Assembly (NCBI RefSeq): GCF_030419005.1
Contig: NZ_CP106952.1
Coordinates: forward strand, 62,001-126,000
DNA length: 64,000 nucleotides
Source: Eleftheria terrae
Lineage (GTDB): Bacteria; Pseudomonadota; Gammaproteobacteria; Burkholderiales; Burkholderiaceae_C
Reading direction: 5' to 3'
Within the stretch, counting starts at the first letter, position 1. Each line of letters opens with the position of its first letter. The notes below the pieces were generated by a model that worked only from the letters and a program-made list of their open reading frames with translations, did no database searches and was not told the origin of the DNA. The translations under genes and the position numbers were made by a program. Below are positions 55,193 through 64,000 of the stretch, piece by piece.

Positions 55193-56239
55193 TCAGGCGT
55201 GCGGCTGGATGAAGAGGGAGCGGTGCTTGAACAGCTGCCAGGTGACGTTCTCGTTGGGGTCGGCGTGGTAGCGGACGATGCGCTCCACCTCCTCCCGCGA
55301 TCCGAGAATCACCGGCACACGCTGGTGCAGAACATCGGGCACCACCTCCAGCAGCGCGGTCGTGCCGGTCACCGCGGCGCCGCCCGCCTGCTGCATCAGC
55401 CAGGCCATCGGCGCCGCCTCGTACAAGAGCCGCAGCCGGCCCGGCTTGAGCGGCAGGCGGCCATCGCGCGGGTACAGGAACACGCCGCCGCGCGAAAGGA
55501 TGCGGTGCACCTCGGCGACCAGGCTGGCCACCCAGCGCATGTTGAAGTCGCGCCCGCGCGGGCCGGCCTCGCCCGCGACGCATTCGGCCACGTAGCGCTG
55601 CACCGGCTTCTCCCAGTGCCGCTGATTGGAAGCGTTGATGGCGAATTCGGACGTGGCGGCAGGCACCTGCAGCCCCTCGCCGGTGAGCCACCAGGCGCCG
55701 GTCTGGGGATCGAAGGTGAAGCGGCTCACACCCTGGCCGGTGGCCAGCACCAGCACGGTGGCCGGGCCGTAGACCACATAGCCGGCTGCCAGCTGGCGCC
55801 AGCCCGGCTGCAGGAAGGAGGCGGTGGTGGGCGCCGCCGAGCGCAGCACATGCGGCAACACCGAGAAGATGGTGCCCACCGAGATGTTGGACTCGATGTT
55901 GGACGAGCCGTCCAGCGGGTCGAACACCACCAGGCAGTCGCCGCGGCAGGCATGGGTGGCCGACGCGATCGGCTCGGCATGCTCCTCGCTGGCCCAGCCC
56001 GCCACCTGTGGACAGGCTGCCAACGCTTGCGACAGGCAGGCATCGGCCAGCAGGTCGAGCCGCTGCTGCGCCTCGCCGCTCGCGTTGGCGCTGCCGGCCG
56101 CGCCGTGGGCGGCGGCCAGTTCGCCCCGCCTGGCGATGCGGGCGATCTCGGCACACGCGGAGGCGATGGCCAGCAGCACCGGTGCCAGGGAGGGCGCCCG
56201 CTCGGCGAGCCAGGCGGCAAGATCGGGAGGCGGATTCAT
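55193..56239 (-). CDS. cbbF: Class I fructose-1,6-bisphosphatase
   Basis: FBPase of 348 aa that also commonly acts on sedoheptulose-1,7-bisphosphate in this pathway. Metal/active-site motif VVFDPLDGSSNIESN (about 116-130) and substrate loops RYVAECVAGEAGPRGRDFNMRW are visible. ATG at 56239 has an AAGGAG ribosome site; the open frame to 56323 overlaps cbbX and is not used. Confidence 0.96.
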   Translation of the reverse strand: MNPPPDLAAWLAERAPSLAPVLLAIASACAEIARIARRGELAAAHGAAGSANASGEAQQRLDLLADACLSQALAACPQVAGWASEEHAEPIASATHACRGDCLVVFDPLDGSSNIESNISVGTIFSVLPHVLRSAAPTTASFLQPGWRQLAAGYVVYGPATVLVLATGQGVSRFTFDPQTGAWWLTGEGLQVPAATSEFAINASNQRHWEKPVQRYVAECVAGEAGPRGRDFNMRWVASLVAEVHRILSRGGVFLYPRDGRLPLKPGRLRLLYEAAPMAWLMQQAGGAAVTGTTALLEVVPDVLHQRVPVILGSREEVERIVRYHADPNENVTWQLFKHRSLFIQPHA

Positions 56240-56297
56240 CGGGGGCTCTCCTTGCGTTGGCCACGAACGCGGTGGACGGCGGTGCGGCATGGCCGCT

Positions 56298-57278
56298 TCA
56301 TCGCTCGGCTCCATCGGGTCCATCGGCGGCGAAGACGCGGCTGGCCAGGATGTCGGCGGCTGCCAGGGTGCTCAGCTCCTCGCCGGTGTAGGCCCGGTCG
56401 CGGTCGGCGAACAGCCGCCCGGCCTGGCGCAGGCGGGCGCGGTCCAGCGCATTGCGCACGCTGCGCGCATTGGCGAAATGCGGCTGCTGCAGGCGCCGGG
56501 CCAGGTACTCGGCAAAGGCGGCACGGGCACCGCTGCCGAAGCGGTAGTGCTGCTGCTCCAACAGCCGCTCGGCGATCAACAGCAGCTCGTCGGCCGCGTA
56601 GTCGGGGAAGCCCAGGTGGTGCGCAATGCGTGAGGACATGCCAGGATTGCTGCGGAAGAAGGTGTCCATGCGGTCCTGGTAGCCGGCCAGGATCACCACC
56701 AGGTCGTCGCGCTGGTTCTCCATCACCTGCAGCAGGATCTCGATCGCCTCCTGGCCATAGTCGCGCTCGTTCTCGGGCCGGTAGAGGTAGTAGGCTTCGT
56801 CGATGAAGAGCACGCCGCCCATCGCCTTCTTCAGCACCTCGCGCGTCTTGGGCGCGGTGTGGCCGATGTACTGGCCCACCAGGTCGTCGCGCGTCACCGC
56901 CACCAGGTGGCCTTTGCGCACGTAGCCCAGGCGATGCAGGATCTCGGCCATGCGCAGCGCCACGGTCGTCTTGCCGGTGCCGGGGTTGCCGGTGAAGCTC
57001 ATGTGCAGCACCGGGGAAGCGGCGGCCAGGCCTTGGGCCCGGCGCAGCCGGTCGACCACCAGCAGTGCGGCCATCTCGCGGATGCGCCGCTTGACGGGCG
57101 CCAGGCCGATGAGGTCGCGGTCCAGCTCGTCGAGCACCGCCTCGACCCGGGTCTGCGCCAGCACCTCGGCCACGGTGCGCGGGCAGGCCGCGGCATCCGC
57201 TGCGTCCTGTGCCGCGCCGGGTGGCTCGAGGGGCGCTGGCGGGCTGCTGCCGGGGATGGCATAGAGCGGCCGGCTCAT
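56298..57278 (-). CDS. cbbX: Red-type RuBisCO activase (AAA+ ATPase CbbX)
   Basis: Hexameric AAA+ remodeller of 326 aa that threads the C-terminus of the RuBisCO large subunit to free inhibited sites. Walker [19 protein letters not shown] (about 92-109), pore-loop region around [12 protein letters not shown], Walker [14 protein letters not shown]. Its start overlaps the rpe stop by one base (TGATG). Its presence confirms a red-type (form IC) RuBisCO. Confidence 0.97.
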   Translation of the reverse strand: MSRPLYAIPGSSPPAPLEPPGAAQDAADAAACPRTVAEVLAQTRVEAVLDELDRDLIGLAPVKRRIREMAALLVVDRLRRAQGLAAASPVLHMSFTGNPGTGKTTVALRMAEILHRLGYVRKGHLVAVTRDDLVGQYIGHTAPKTREVLKKAMGGVLFIDEAYYLYRPENERDYGQEAIEILLQVMENQRDDLVVILAGYQDRMDTFFRSNPGMSSRIAHHLGFPDYAADELLLIAERLLEQQHYRFGSGARAAFAEYLARRLQQPHFANARSVRNALDRARLRQAGRLFADRDRAYTGEELSTLAAADILASRVFAADGPDGAER

Positions 57279-57991
57279 CAGGCTGCCTCCGGCAAGGCGG
57301 CCGCCGCGGCCAGTTCACGGCGCATCGCGGCAATGACGGCCCGGTAGTCCGGCTGGCCGAAGATGGCACTGCCGCACACGAAGGTGTCGGCACCCGCCTC
57401 GGCGGCGCGGCGGATGTTGTCGACCTTGATGCCGCCGTCCACCTGCAGCCGGATGTCCCGGCCGCTGCGGTCGATCAGGCGGCGCACCGCCTCGATCTTG
57501 TGCAACACCGGCTCGATGAAGGCCTGGCCGCCAAAGCCCGGGTTGACGCTCATCACCAGCACCAGGTCGAGCTGGTCGAGCACCCATTCCAGCCGCTCCA
57601 GCCCGGACGCCGGATTGAGCGCGAGCCCGGCGCGGCAGCCGCAGGCCCGGATCAGCTGCAGGCTGCGGTGCACATGCCCGGAGGCCTCGGGATGGAAGCT
57701 GATCAGGTCGGCCCCGGCCTCGGCGAAGGCGGCCGCGAGCGTATCCACCGGCTGCACCATCAGGTGCACATCGAGCGGCACCCGGCTGCCGTCGGCCCGC
57801 CGGCAGAACGGGCGCACCGCGCGGGCCACCGCGGGGCCCACCGTCAGGTTGGGCACATAGTGGTTGTCCATCACGTCGAAGTGAATCCAGTCCGCACCGG
57901 CCGCCACCACTTGCTGCACCTCCTCCCCCAGGCGGGCGAAATCGGCCGCCAGCAGGCTGGGCGCAATGCAAAAACCGCGCGGCCCGCTCAT
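57278..57991 (-). CDS. cbbE: Ribulose-phosphate 3-epimerase
   Basis: TIM-barrel epimerase of 237 aa interconverting xylulose- and ribulose-5-phosphate. [15 protein letters not shown] at the N-terminus, metal ligands in [14 protein letters not shown] and the [22 protein letters not shown] barrel end match Rpe. It overlaps cbbS by 4 bp (ATGA) and cbbX by 1 bp. Placement between cbbS and cbbX is unlike the Ralstonia order, where cbbX follows cbbS directly. Confidence 0.96.
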   Translation of the reverse strand: MSGPRGFCIAPSLLAADFARLGEEVQQVVAAGADWIHFDVMDNHYVPNLTVGPAVARAVRPFCRRADGSRVPLDVHLMVQPVDTLAAAFAEAGADLISFHPEASGHVHRSLQLIRACGCRAGLALNPASGLERLEWVLDQLDLVLVMSVNPGFGGQAFIEPVLHKIEAVRRLIDRSGRDIRLQVDGGIKVDNIRRAAEAGADTFVCGSAIFGQPDYRAVIAAMRRELAAAAALPEAA

Positions 57992-58437
57992 CGGCCCGGC
58001 TCCCCATAGCGCTCGCCTTCGGGGGCGGCCGCGGAATAGGCACGGATGCGGTAGCCGATGTGACGGCCCGGCCCTTCCTGCCGCTCCAGCGCGAAGCCGG
58101 GCTCGCCCGGCGGGCGCTGCACGATGAAGCTCATCGCGACGCTCTCGACGCCGCGCGAGGCGTCGAAGGCCAGCAGCCGGATGTAGTGGCGCGGAAAAGC
58201 CTGCCGGCAGGCCTTCAGCTCCAGCAACAGGCCGGCGCCGTCGCGCAGGTCGAACATCGGCGCGCCATACATCTCCCAGTAGGTGTTGCGGGGATGCGGA
58301 TCGTCGGTGTACTCGACGCTCCAGGCATAGCCCCGCCTGAGGCCGTAGTCGACCTGCAGGGCGATGTCCTCGTCGCTGAGGTCGGGCAGGAAGCTGAACT
58401 GGCCCTGTGTCAGGCGGCCGGTGGGATTGCTCATCAT
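57988..58437 (-). CDS. cbbS: RuBisCO small subunit, form IC
   Basis: Small subunit of 149 aa that caps the L8 core. Red-type features are the start [19 protein letters not shown], the [14 protein letters not shown] segment and the C-terminal extension after about residue 110 that forms the central beta-barrel in the holoenzyme. Of two adjacent ATGs the first (58437) has good spacing to an AAGGAG site. Its start lies 13 bp after the cbbL stop. Confidence 0.97.
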   Translation of the reverse strand: MMSNPTGRLTQGQFSFLPDLSDEDIALQVDYGLRRGYAWSVEYTDDPHPRNTYWEMYGAPMFDLRDGAGLLLELKACRQAFPRHYIRLLAFDASRGVESVAMSFIVQRPPGEPGFALERQEGPGRHIGYRIRAYSAAAPEGERYGEPGR

Positions 58438-58450
58438 GGCAGGCTCTCCT

Positions 58451-60025
<1,575 letters not shown>

Positions 60026-60955
60026 ATGAAAAGCGTCACCTTCCGCCAGCTGCGGGTGTTTGTCGAAGTGGCTCGCCATCTCAGCTTCGTGCGGGCCGCC
60101 GAGGCGCTGCACCTCACCCCACCGGCCGTGACCATGCAAGTCAAGGATCTGGAATCCGCGGTTGGTTTGCAGTTGTTTCACCGCGAGGGGCGCAGCGTCT
60201 CGCTGAGCACCACCGGCGAGTACTTCCTGGTCTATGCCAAGCGCCTGCTCGGCACCTTGAAGGAGGCCGAGGACGCGATGGCCCGCTTCAAGCGAGTGGA
60301 GGCCGGGCGCTTGAACATCGGCCTGGTGAGCACGGCGAAGTACTTCGTGCCGCAGCTGCTGGCGCGCTTCAGCGAACAGCACCCGGGCATCGAGCTGCGC
60401 CTGAACGTCTCGCCCAACCGGGAGCAGCTGGTGGCGCAGATGGGCCACAGCGAGGTCGACCTGGCGATCATGGGCCGGCCACCGAAGGACCTGTCGACGC
60501 GCGGCGAGCCGTTTGCGGCGCACCCACTGGTGTTTGTCGGTCCACCCGACCATCCGCTGATTCGCCGCGGCCGGGCGCCGCTGTCGGCCCTGGAGCGTGA
60601 GGCGCTGATCGTGCGCGAGGCCGGCTCAGGCACGCGCAGCGCGATGGAGGACCTGTTTCGCGAACACCGCTTCCAGCCGCGCAGCCGCATGGAGATCTCG
60701 AGCAACGAGACCATCAAGCAGGCGGTGATGGCCGGCATGGGCGTGAGTTTCCTGTCGCTGCACACCATCGGCCTGGAGCTGCGCAGCGGCTTGATGGCGG
60801 TGCTGCCTGTCGAGGGCACGCCGGTGATGCGCACCTGGAACCTGGTGCAGCCGGCGTCCAAGGTGTTGTCGCCGGCGGCGGAGGCGTTCCGCTATTTCGT
60901 GCTGGAGGAAGGCGAGCGCCACCTCATGAAGCACGACCAGGGGCTGCTGGGCTGA
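60026..60955 (+). CDS. cbbR: LysR-type regulator CbbR
   Basis: Regulator of 309 aa that activates the cbb operon in response to metabolites such as RuBP. Winged helix FRQLRVFVEVARHLSFVRAAEALHLTPPAVTMQVK at the N-terminus; effector domain with VREAGSGTRSAMEDLF and GMGVSFLSLHTIGLELRSG, typical of CbbR. Position and divergence from cbbL support the name. Confidence 0.96.
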   Translation: MKSVTFRQLRVFVEVARHLSFVRAAEALHLTPPAVTMQVKDLESAVGLQLFHREGRSVSLSTTGEYFLVYAKRLLGTLKEAEDAMARFKRVEAGRLNIGLVSTAKYFVPQLLARFSEQHPGIELRLNVSPNREQLVAQMGHSEVDLAIMGRPPKDLSTRGEPFAAHPLVFVGPPDHPLIRRGRAPLSALEREALIVREAGSGTRSAMEDLFREHRFQPRSRMEISSNETIKQAVMAGMGVSFLSLHTIGLELRSGLMAVLPVEGTPVMRTWNLVQPASKVLSPAAEAFRYFVLEEGERHLMKHDQGLLG

Positions 60956-60956
60956 G

Positions 60957-60978
60957 CACCCGGCAGCCGGCCCGGGTG
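60957..60978. terminator. Hairpin between convergent cbbR and dedA-family genes
   Basis: CACCCGG and CCGGGTG arms with an 8-nt loop in the 26-bp gap between the two stop codons. No T-run. Confidence 0.3.
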
Positions 60979-60981
60979 GCG

Positions 60982-61641
60982 TCAGGCGCCCGAGGTGGCG
61001 GCAGCCGCCGCGCGGCGCGCCTTCCAGGCGCCAAACAGCGCAATCAGCCCCGGCACCAGAATCATGGCCCAGATGATCTTGCTGAGGTTGGCTTGAACCC
61101 ATGGCACATTGCCGAACAGGTAGCCGGCCAGGGTGAGGCCACCCACCCACAACACGCCACCGCCGACATTGAAGGCGGTGAACTTGGCCCGGCTCATCGC
61201 CGCGACGCCGGCCACAAACGGCGCGAAGGTACGCAGGAAGGGCATGAAGCGCGCGAGGATGATCGTGATCCCGCCATGCCGCTCGTAGAAGTTGTGCGCC
61301 GCGTCGAACGCCTGCTTGTTGAAGAAGCGCGACTGCTCCCAGCGGAACACCCGGGGCCCGAGCCGGCGCCCGATGCTGTAGTTGAGCTGGTCGCCCAGCA
61401 CGGCGGCCACCATGAGCAGGGCCATTGCCAGCGGCAGGTTCATGAGCCCCGCGCCACACAGCGCACCGACCACGAACAGCAGCGAATCGCCGGGCAGGAA
61501 AGGCATCACCACCACGCCGGTCTCGATGAAGATGATGGCGAACAGGAGGGCGTAGACCCAGGTGCCGTAGTTCTGCACGAAGGCGGCCAGGTGCTGGTCG
61601 ACATGCAGGATGAAGTCGATGAGGAAGGTGACGAGTTCCAT
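60982..61641 (-). CDS. DedA/SNARE-associated family membrane protein
   Basis: Inner-membrane protein of 219 aa with five or six hydrophobic segments. The DedA signature is FIETGVVVMPFLPGDSLLFVVGAL and the conserved arginine motif is ILARFMPFLRTFAPFVAGVAAM. DedA proteins act as undecaprenyl-phosphate or phospholipid translocases or membrane homeostasis factors. Convergent with cbbR. Confidence 0.93.
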   Translation of the reverse strand: MELVTFLIDFILHVDQHLAAFVQNYGTWVYALLFAIIFIETGVVVMPFLPGDSLLFVVGALCGAGLMNLPLAMALLMVAAVLGDQLNYSIGRRLGPRVFRWEQSRFFNKQAFDAAHNFYERHGGITIILARFMPFLRTFAPFVAGVAAMSRAKFTAFNVGGGVLWVGGLTLAGYLFGNVPWVQANLSKIIWAMILVPGLIALFGAWKARRAAAAATSGA

Positions 61642-61779
61642 GGGGGGCGATTATCGCGGCTCCGTGGCCCGGACGGCCCCCGTATCCGCGGGTCAGGTTA
61701 GCGCATGAAACAAGCGGGGCGGGGGTGCAGCCGCGACGCAGTCTGGAGCCGGCCGGCGCGCGTTCTGCGGCCCACCGCG

Positions 61780-62415
61780 ATGTCGGCCACAATCGCCCGC
61801 ACGTCCACAAGCCGCCTGGTGATTCTGGTGATCGCACTTTCGGTTGTCGCCCATCCCCACCCTGCCAGCCTGAGCCATGCCATGGCCGGCGCCGCGAACT
61901 CGGTGCTGGCCGAGCAAGGGTACGAGGTGGCCTTTCACGACCTCTACGCCGAGAACTTCCAGCCGGTGCAGCCCACCGGGGAGCTGGAGAACGTCGCTTC
62001 GCAGGACCCCCTGGTCGAGCAGCACTGCGAGGAACTGGCCGGGGCGGATCTGGTGCTCGTCTTCCACCCGAACTGGTGGGGGCAGCCACCAGCCATCCTC
62101 AAGGGATGGATCGACCGGGTGTTCCGCCTGAATACCGCCTATGGCTATCCGCCGGGCGTCCCACCGGAGGGCGTCCCCGCCGGCCTGCTCAAGGCCCGGC
62201 ATGCGCTGGTGTTCAACACGTCCAACACGCCCGCGCAGCGTGAGCAGGAGGTGTTTGGCGACCCGCTGGAGGTGCTGTGGAAGCGCTGCGTGTTCCAGTT
62301 GTGCGGGGTCGAGAGTGTCGTGCGGCGGATGTATGGCCCGGTGTCGGGCAGCACGGCGCAGCAACGGCAGGGCTGGATCGATGAGGTGCGGGCGACGGTG
62401 CTGGGCGCCGCGTGA
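61780..62415 (+). CDS. Flavodoxin-fold NAD(P)H dehydrogenase (quinone)/MdaB-KefF-like
   Basis: Protein of about 211 aa that probably reduces quinones with a flavin. The family core is VVAHPHPASLSHAMA near the N-terminus and FHPNWWGQPPAILKGWIDRVF in the middle, with YGYPPGVPPEG and a C-terminal WIDEVRATVLG. The start is uncertain: ATG at 61780 gives about 15 extra residues before the family N-terminus, and GTG codons at 61819 or 61828 are alternatives. Divergent from the DedA gene. Confidence 0.85.
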   Translation: MSATIARTSTSRLVILVIALSVVAHPHPASLSHAMAGAANSVLAEQGYEVAFHDLYAENFQPVQPTGELENVASQDPLVEQHCEELAGADLVLVFHPNWWGQPPAILKGWIDRVFRLNTAYGYPPGVPPEGVPAGLLKARHALVFNTSNTPAQREQEVFGDPLEVLWKRCVFQLCGVESVVRRMYGPVSGSTAQQRQGWIDEVRATVLGAA

Positions 62416-62429
62416 TGGCGCAAGGCCCG

Positions 62430-62452
62430 GCCCGGCCAGCCGCAGGCCGGGC
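62430..62452 (+). terminator. Hairpin after the quinone-reductase-like gene
   Basis: GCCCGGCC and GGCCGGGC arms with a 7-nt loop, 14 bases after the stop codon. No T-run. Confidence 0.4.
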
Positions 62453-62543
62453 ACCGATGCGCCTGACATCTCACGGGCCCCTTTGGCTCGGGCAGGCCGA
62501 CCGCGCGCAGCGAGTGACGGCCACCCCTGAGACGCGCCCCTTG

Positions 62544-62709
62544 TGCGCCCTGCGCCCTGCGCCCTGCGCCCTGCGCCCTGCGCCTTGCGCCCTGCGCCCT
62601 GCGCCCTGCGCCCTGCGCCCTGCGCCCTGCGCCTTGCGCCCTGCGCCCTGCGCCCTGCGCCCTGCGCCCTGCGCCCTGCGCCTTGCGCCTTGCGCCTTGC
62701 GCCTTGCGC
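62544..62709. repeat. Heptanucleotide tandem repeat (TGCGCCC)n
   Basis: About 23.7 head-to-tail copies of a 7-bp unit TGCGCCC in 166 bp, with variant TGCGCCT at two internal places and in the last four copies. The unit length is not a multiple of three and contains no stop codon in any frame, so all frames stay open (ALRPAPC repeats on one strand). No gene is convincingly built on it. It lies in the gap between the quinone-reductase-like and HAF-repeat genes. Repeat number is likely to vary between strains. Confidence 0.9.
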
Positions 62710-62995
62710 ATCGTGCGCCCCCCGGCCGCTCCCACCGTCCGGGCTTCGGTCGCGGCGGTCGAACGGGCCTTGGTGACGGGCTCGGCGACCGGCGGCAGGA
62801 TCCCTGGCCAGCGGTCGCTCGTGCACCTTGCCCCTGTTTCATGTCCAGCGCACTGCGCCCCCGGCACGTCGTGAAGCAGGTGGACGATGCCACCCGACGA
62901 CGCCTCTGCAGCGTCTGCCGGTGTGGCGTCTCATCGATCGACCGGATGGCCGCTCCAGCGGAATCGGAGCACGGCCGAGGCCGTCGCAAGCCGGC
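62710..62995. other. Intergenic region after the tandem repeat
   Basis: About 285 bp downstream of both flanking genes. No gene or site that I can support. Confidence 0.4.
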
Positions 62996-64000
62996 TCAGG
63001 AAGCAAGGGCCGGCCCGCCGGAGGTGGACCGGCGGACGCCCCGACGCGAGGCGACGGCGATGGCCAGCAAGCCCACGCCCATCAGCGCCACGGTGCCAGG
63101 CTCGGGGACGGGCTGCAGCAAGAAGCCGTGGTACCCGTTGTTGAAATAGCCCCGACCGACGATCTCGCCACGGTCATTGATGTCGTGCGCGGCCACCAGG
63201 GTCCAGCCCTGCGCCGAACCGTCCACCAGCGCGTTCAGGTCCAGCATTTCACCGTTCTCGAACAGGAAGGCGTGGTAGCCCGTGAGCCAGTTGGGAGGAT
63301 CCAGCACCGCCGACGTGCCAACCACCAGGCCGCTGGCGTTGATTGCGTGCGCCGCCGAATTCGCGCCTCCCAGCGTCCCCAGGTCGTGCATCGAGGAGCC
63401 GTCGTGCAGGAAGGCATGCTCGACATAGGTTGAGACGAAGGAACTGCCGACGACCTGTCCACCTGCATTGATTCCGTTGGCTGTGCTGTCCAGCCCCAGG
63501 GTGCCGAGGTCGTGCATCGATCCGTTCTCATACCTGAAGGCGTGGGTGGGCCCGCCGGCGGCAATGGACGAGGAGCCGGCGATCTGGCCTGCTTCGTTGA
63601 TGGATGTGGCGATGCTCTGCACCCCCTCGATGCCGGGCGCACCGGCCAGCGTTCCAAGCAGGGTGGTGCCGTTTTCGTCATGGAGAAAGGCGGTTCGATG
63701 TCCGCCCTCCTCCGGGCTCAGGCCGCCCACGATCTGCGATTTCTCGTTGATGTCGCTGGCGACTCCCCATGCGCCCCCGAAGTCGCGCAGCTGGGCTCCG
63801 TCATACCAGAACGGACGGGTATCGGCGAGATGCGACGCCGCTGTGACGCCGACCACATGGCCGTCGCTGTTGATGCGGGCCGCCGCACTCAACCCGTCCA
63901 TCCGCCCGAGGGTGCGAAGCGAGCCAGCGTCGCGAACGAAGGCCTGGCCGCCCCTGTCCCTGTCCTGCGGCGTTTGCTCGATGTAGCCGGCCACCTTGCC
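62996..64000 (-). CDS. HAF-repeat PEP-CTERM surface protein (partial)
   Basis: Runs off the right edge; the N-terminus is missing and about 334 residues are visible. It consists of repeated HAF units with the pattern 'HAF...G.M.DLGTLGG...A..IN..G.VVG', for example HAFLHDGSSMHDLGTLGG and HAFLFENGEMLDLN. The C-terminus is a PEP-CTERM sorting signal: VPEPGTVALMGVGLLAIAV then SRRGVRR. PEP-CTERM proteins are processed by exosortase/archaeosortase-type systems and are tied to exopolysaccharide and biofilm matrix. No exosortase is in this window. Confidence 0.9.
   Translation of the reverse strand, partial: GKVAGYIEQTPQDRDRGGQAFVRDAGSLRTLGRMDGLSAAARINSDGHVVGVTAASHLADTRPFWYDGAQLRDFGGAWGVASDINEKSQIVGGLSPEEGGHRTAFLHDENGTTLLGTLAGAPGIEGVQSIATSINEAGQIAGSSSIAAGGPTHAFRYENGSMHDLGTLGLDSTANGINAGGQVVGSSFVSTYVEHAFLHDGSSMHDLGTLGGANSAAHAINASGLVVGTSAVLDPPNWLTGYHAFLFENGEMLDLNALVDGSAQGWTLVAAHDINDRGEIVGRGYFNNGYHGFLLQPVPEPGTVALMGVGLLAIAVASRRGVRRSTSGGPALAS

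Noticed and set aside
52159..55212. A 1017-codon plus-strand open frame antisense to cbbP and cbbT
   Set aside because: The minus strand encodes full-length transketolase and phosphoribulokinase; the plus frame is a compositional shadow.
62544..62709. CRISPR array
   Set aside because: Units are contiguous 7-mers without spacers, and no cas gene is present.
62412..63149. Repeat protein encoded across the 7-bp tandem array
   Set aside because: Every frame on both strands is open through the array because the unit has no stop codon; there is no ribosome site or conserved flanking sequence to support translation.

Overview
The window is very GC-rich with tightly packed genes and looks chromosomal. 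The evidence points to a beta-proteobacterium of the order Burkholderiales (Rubrivivax/Leptothrix-like). It has a complete red-type form IC RuBisCO operon with its CbbX activase and divergent CbbR, a PEP-CTERM protein of the HAF-repeat kind, a Tat-exported class A beta-lactamase, and fatty-acid oxidation genes typical of the group. Genus is inference. I saw no rRNA, tRNA, CRISPR array, phage or conjugative module.

Layout. 1-1.4 kb: left-truncated secreted protein with a CBM56-like module, a beta/gamma-crystallin module and a probable beta-helix enzyme. 2.3-3.3 kb: beta-lactamase. 3.6-8.6 kb: a four-gene minus-strand operon (alpha-oxoamine-synthase-like PLP enzyme, Zn-ribbon methyltransferase, N-acyltransferase-like/FAD-oxidoreductase fusion, SMR exporter) that I do not recognise as any described pathway. 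9-14.6 kb: DHRS1-like SDR, then a fatty-acid beta-oxidation operon (thiolase, FadB/J-like protein, TetR regulator). 14.9-21.3 kb: GH16-like protein, LysR/MFS pair, beta-propeller-like protein followed by another MFS, and an unlisted 56-aa protein. 21.7-31.4 kb: DUF883-like protein, glycosyltransferase, a 112-bp MITE-like element that supplies the stop codon of a LysR gene, class IV aminotransferase, Rrf2/flavoprotein pair, GNAT, and ahpC-ahpF. 32-34 kb: a lectin-repeat protein with a C-terminal HExxH site.

34.4-44 kb is mainly a glycan or glycolipid cluster: PIG-L deacetylase, two sugar epimerases, a WecG-type glycosyltransferase, two B12-type radical SAM proteins in tandem and two family-4 glycosyltransferases. 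Most of its minus-strand genes overlap or nearly touch. No polymerase, flippase or priming transferase is present, so it is probably a modification cassette or part of a larger locus.

44.2-51.5 kb: a PadR regulator divergent from a dienoyl-CoA reductase that carries an extra SnoaL-like domain, with two mirror-image 16-bp operators between them. DUF4256, queG, tsaE and amiC follow. 51.5-61 kb: the Calvin cycle operon cbbL-S-E-X-F-P-T-Y on the minus strand, with cbbR divergent. These genes cover carboxylation, RuBisCO reactivation, regeneration of RuBP and removal of a misfire product. 61-64 kb: DedA protein, flavodoxin-fold quinone reductase, a 7-bp tandem repeat and a right-truncated HAF-repeat PEP-CTERM protein.
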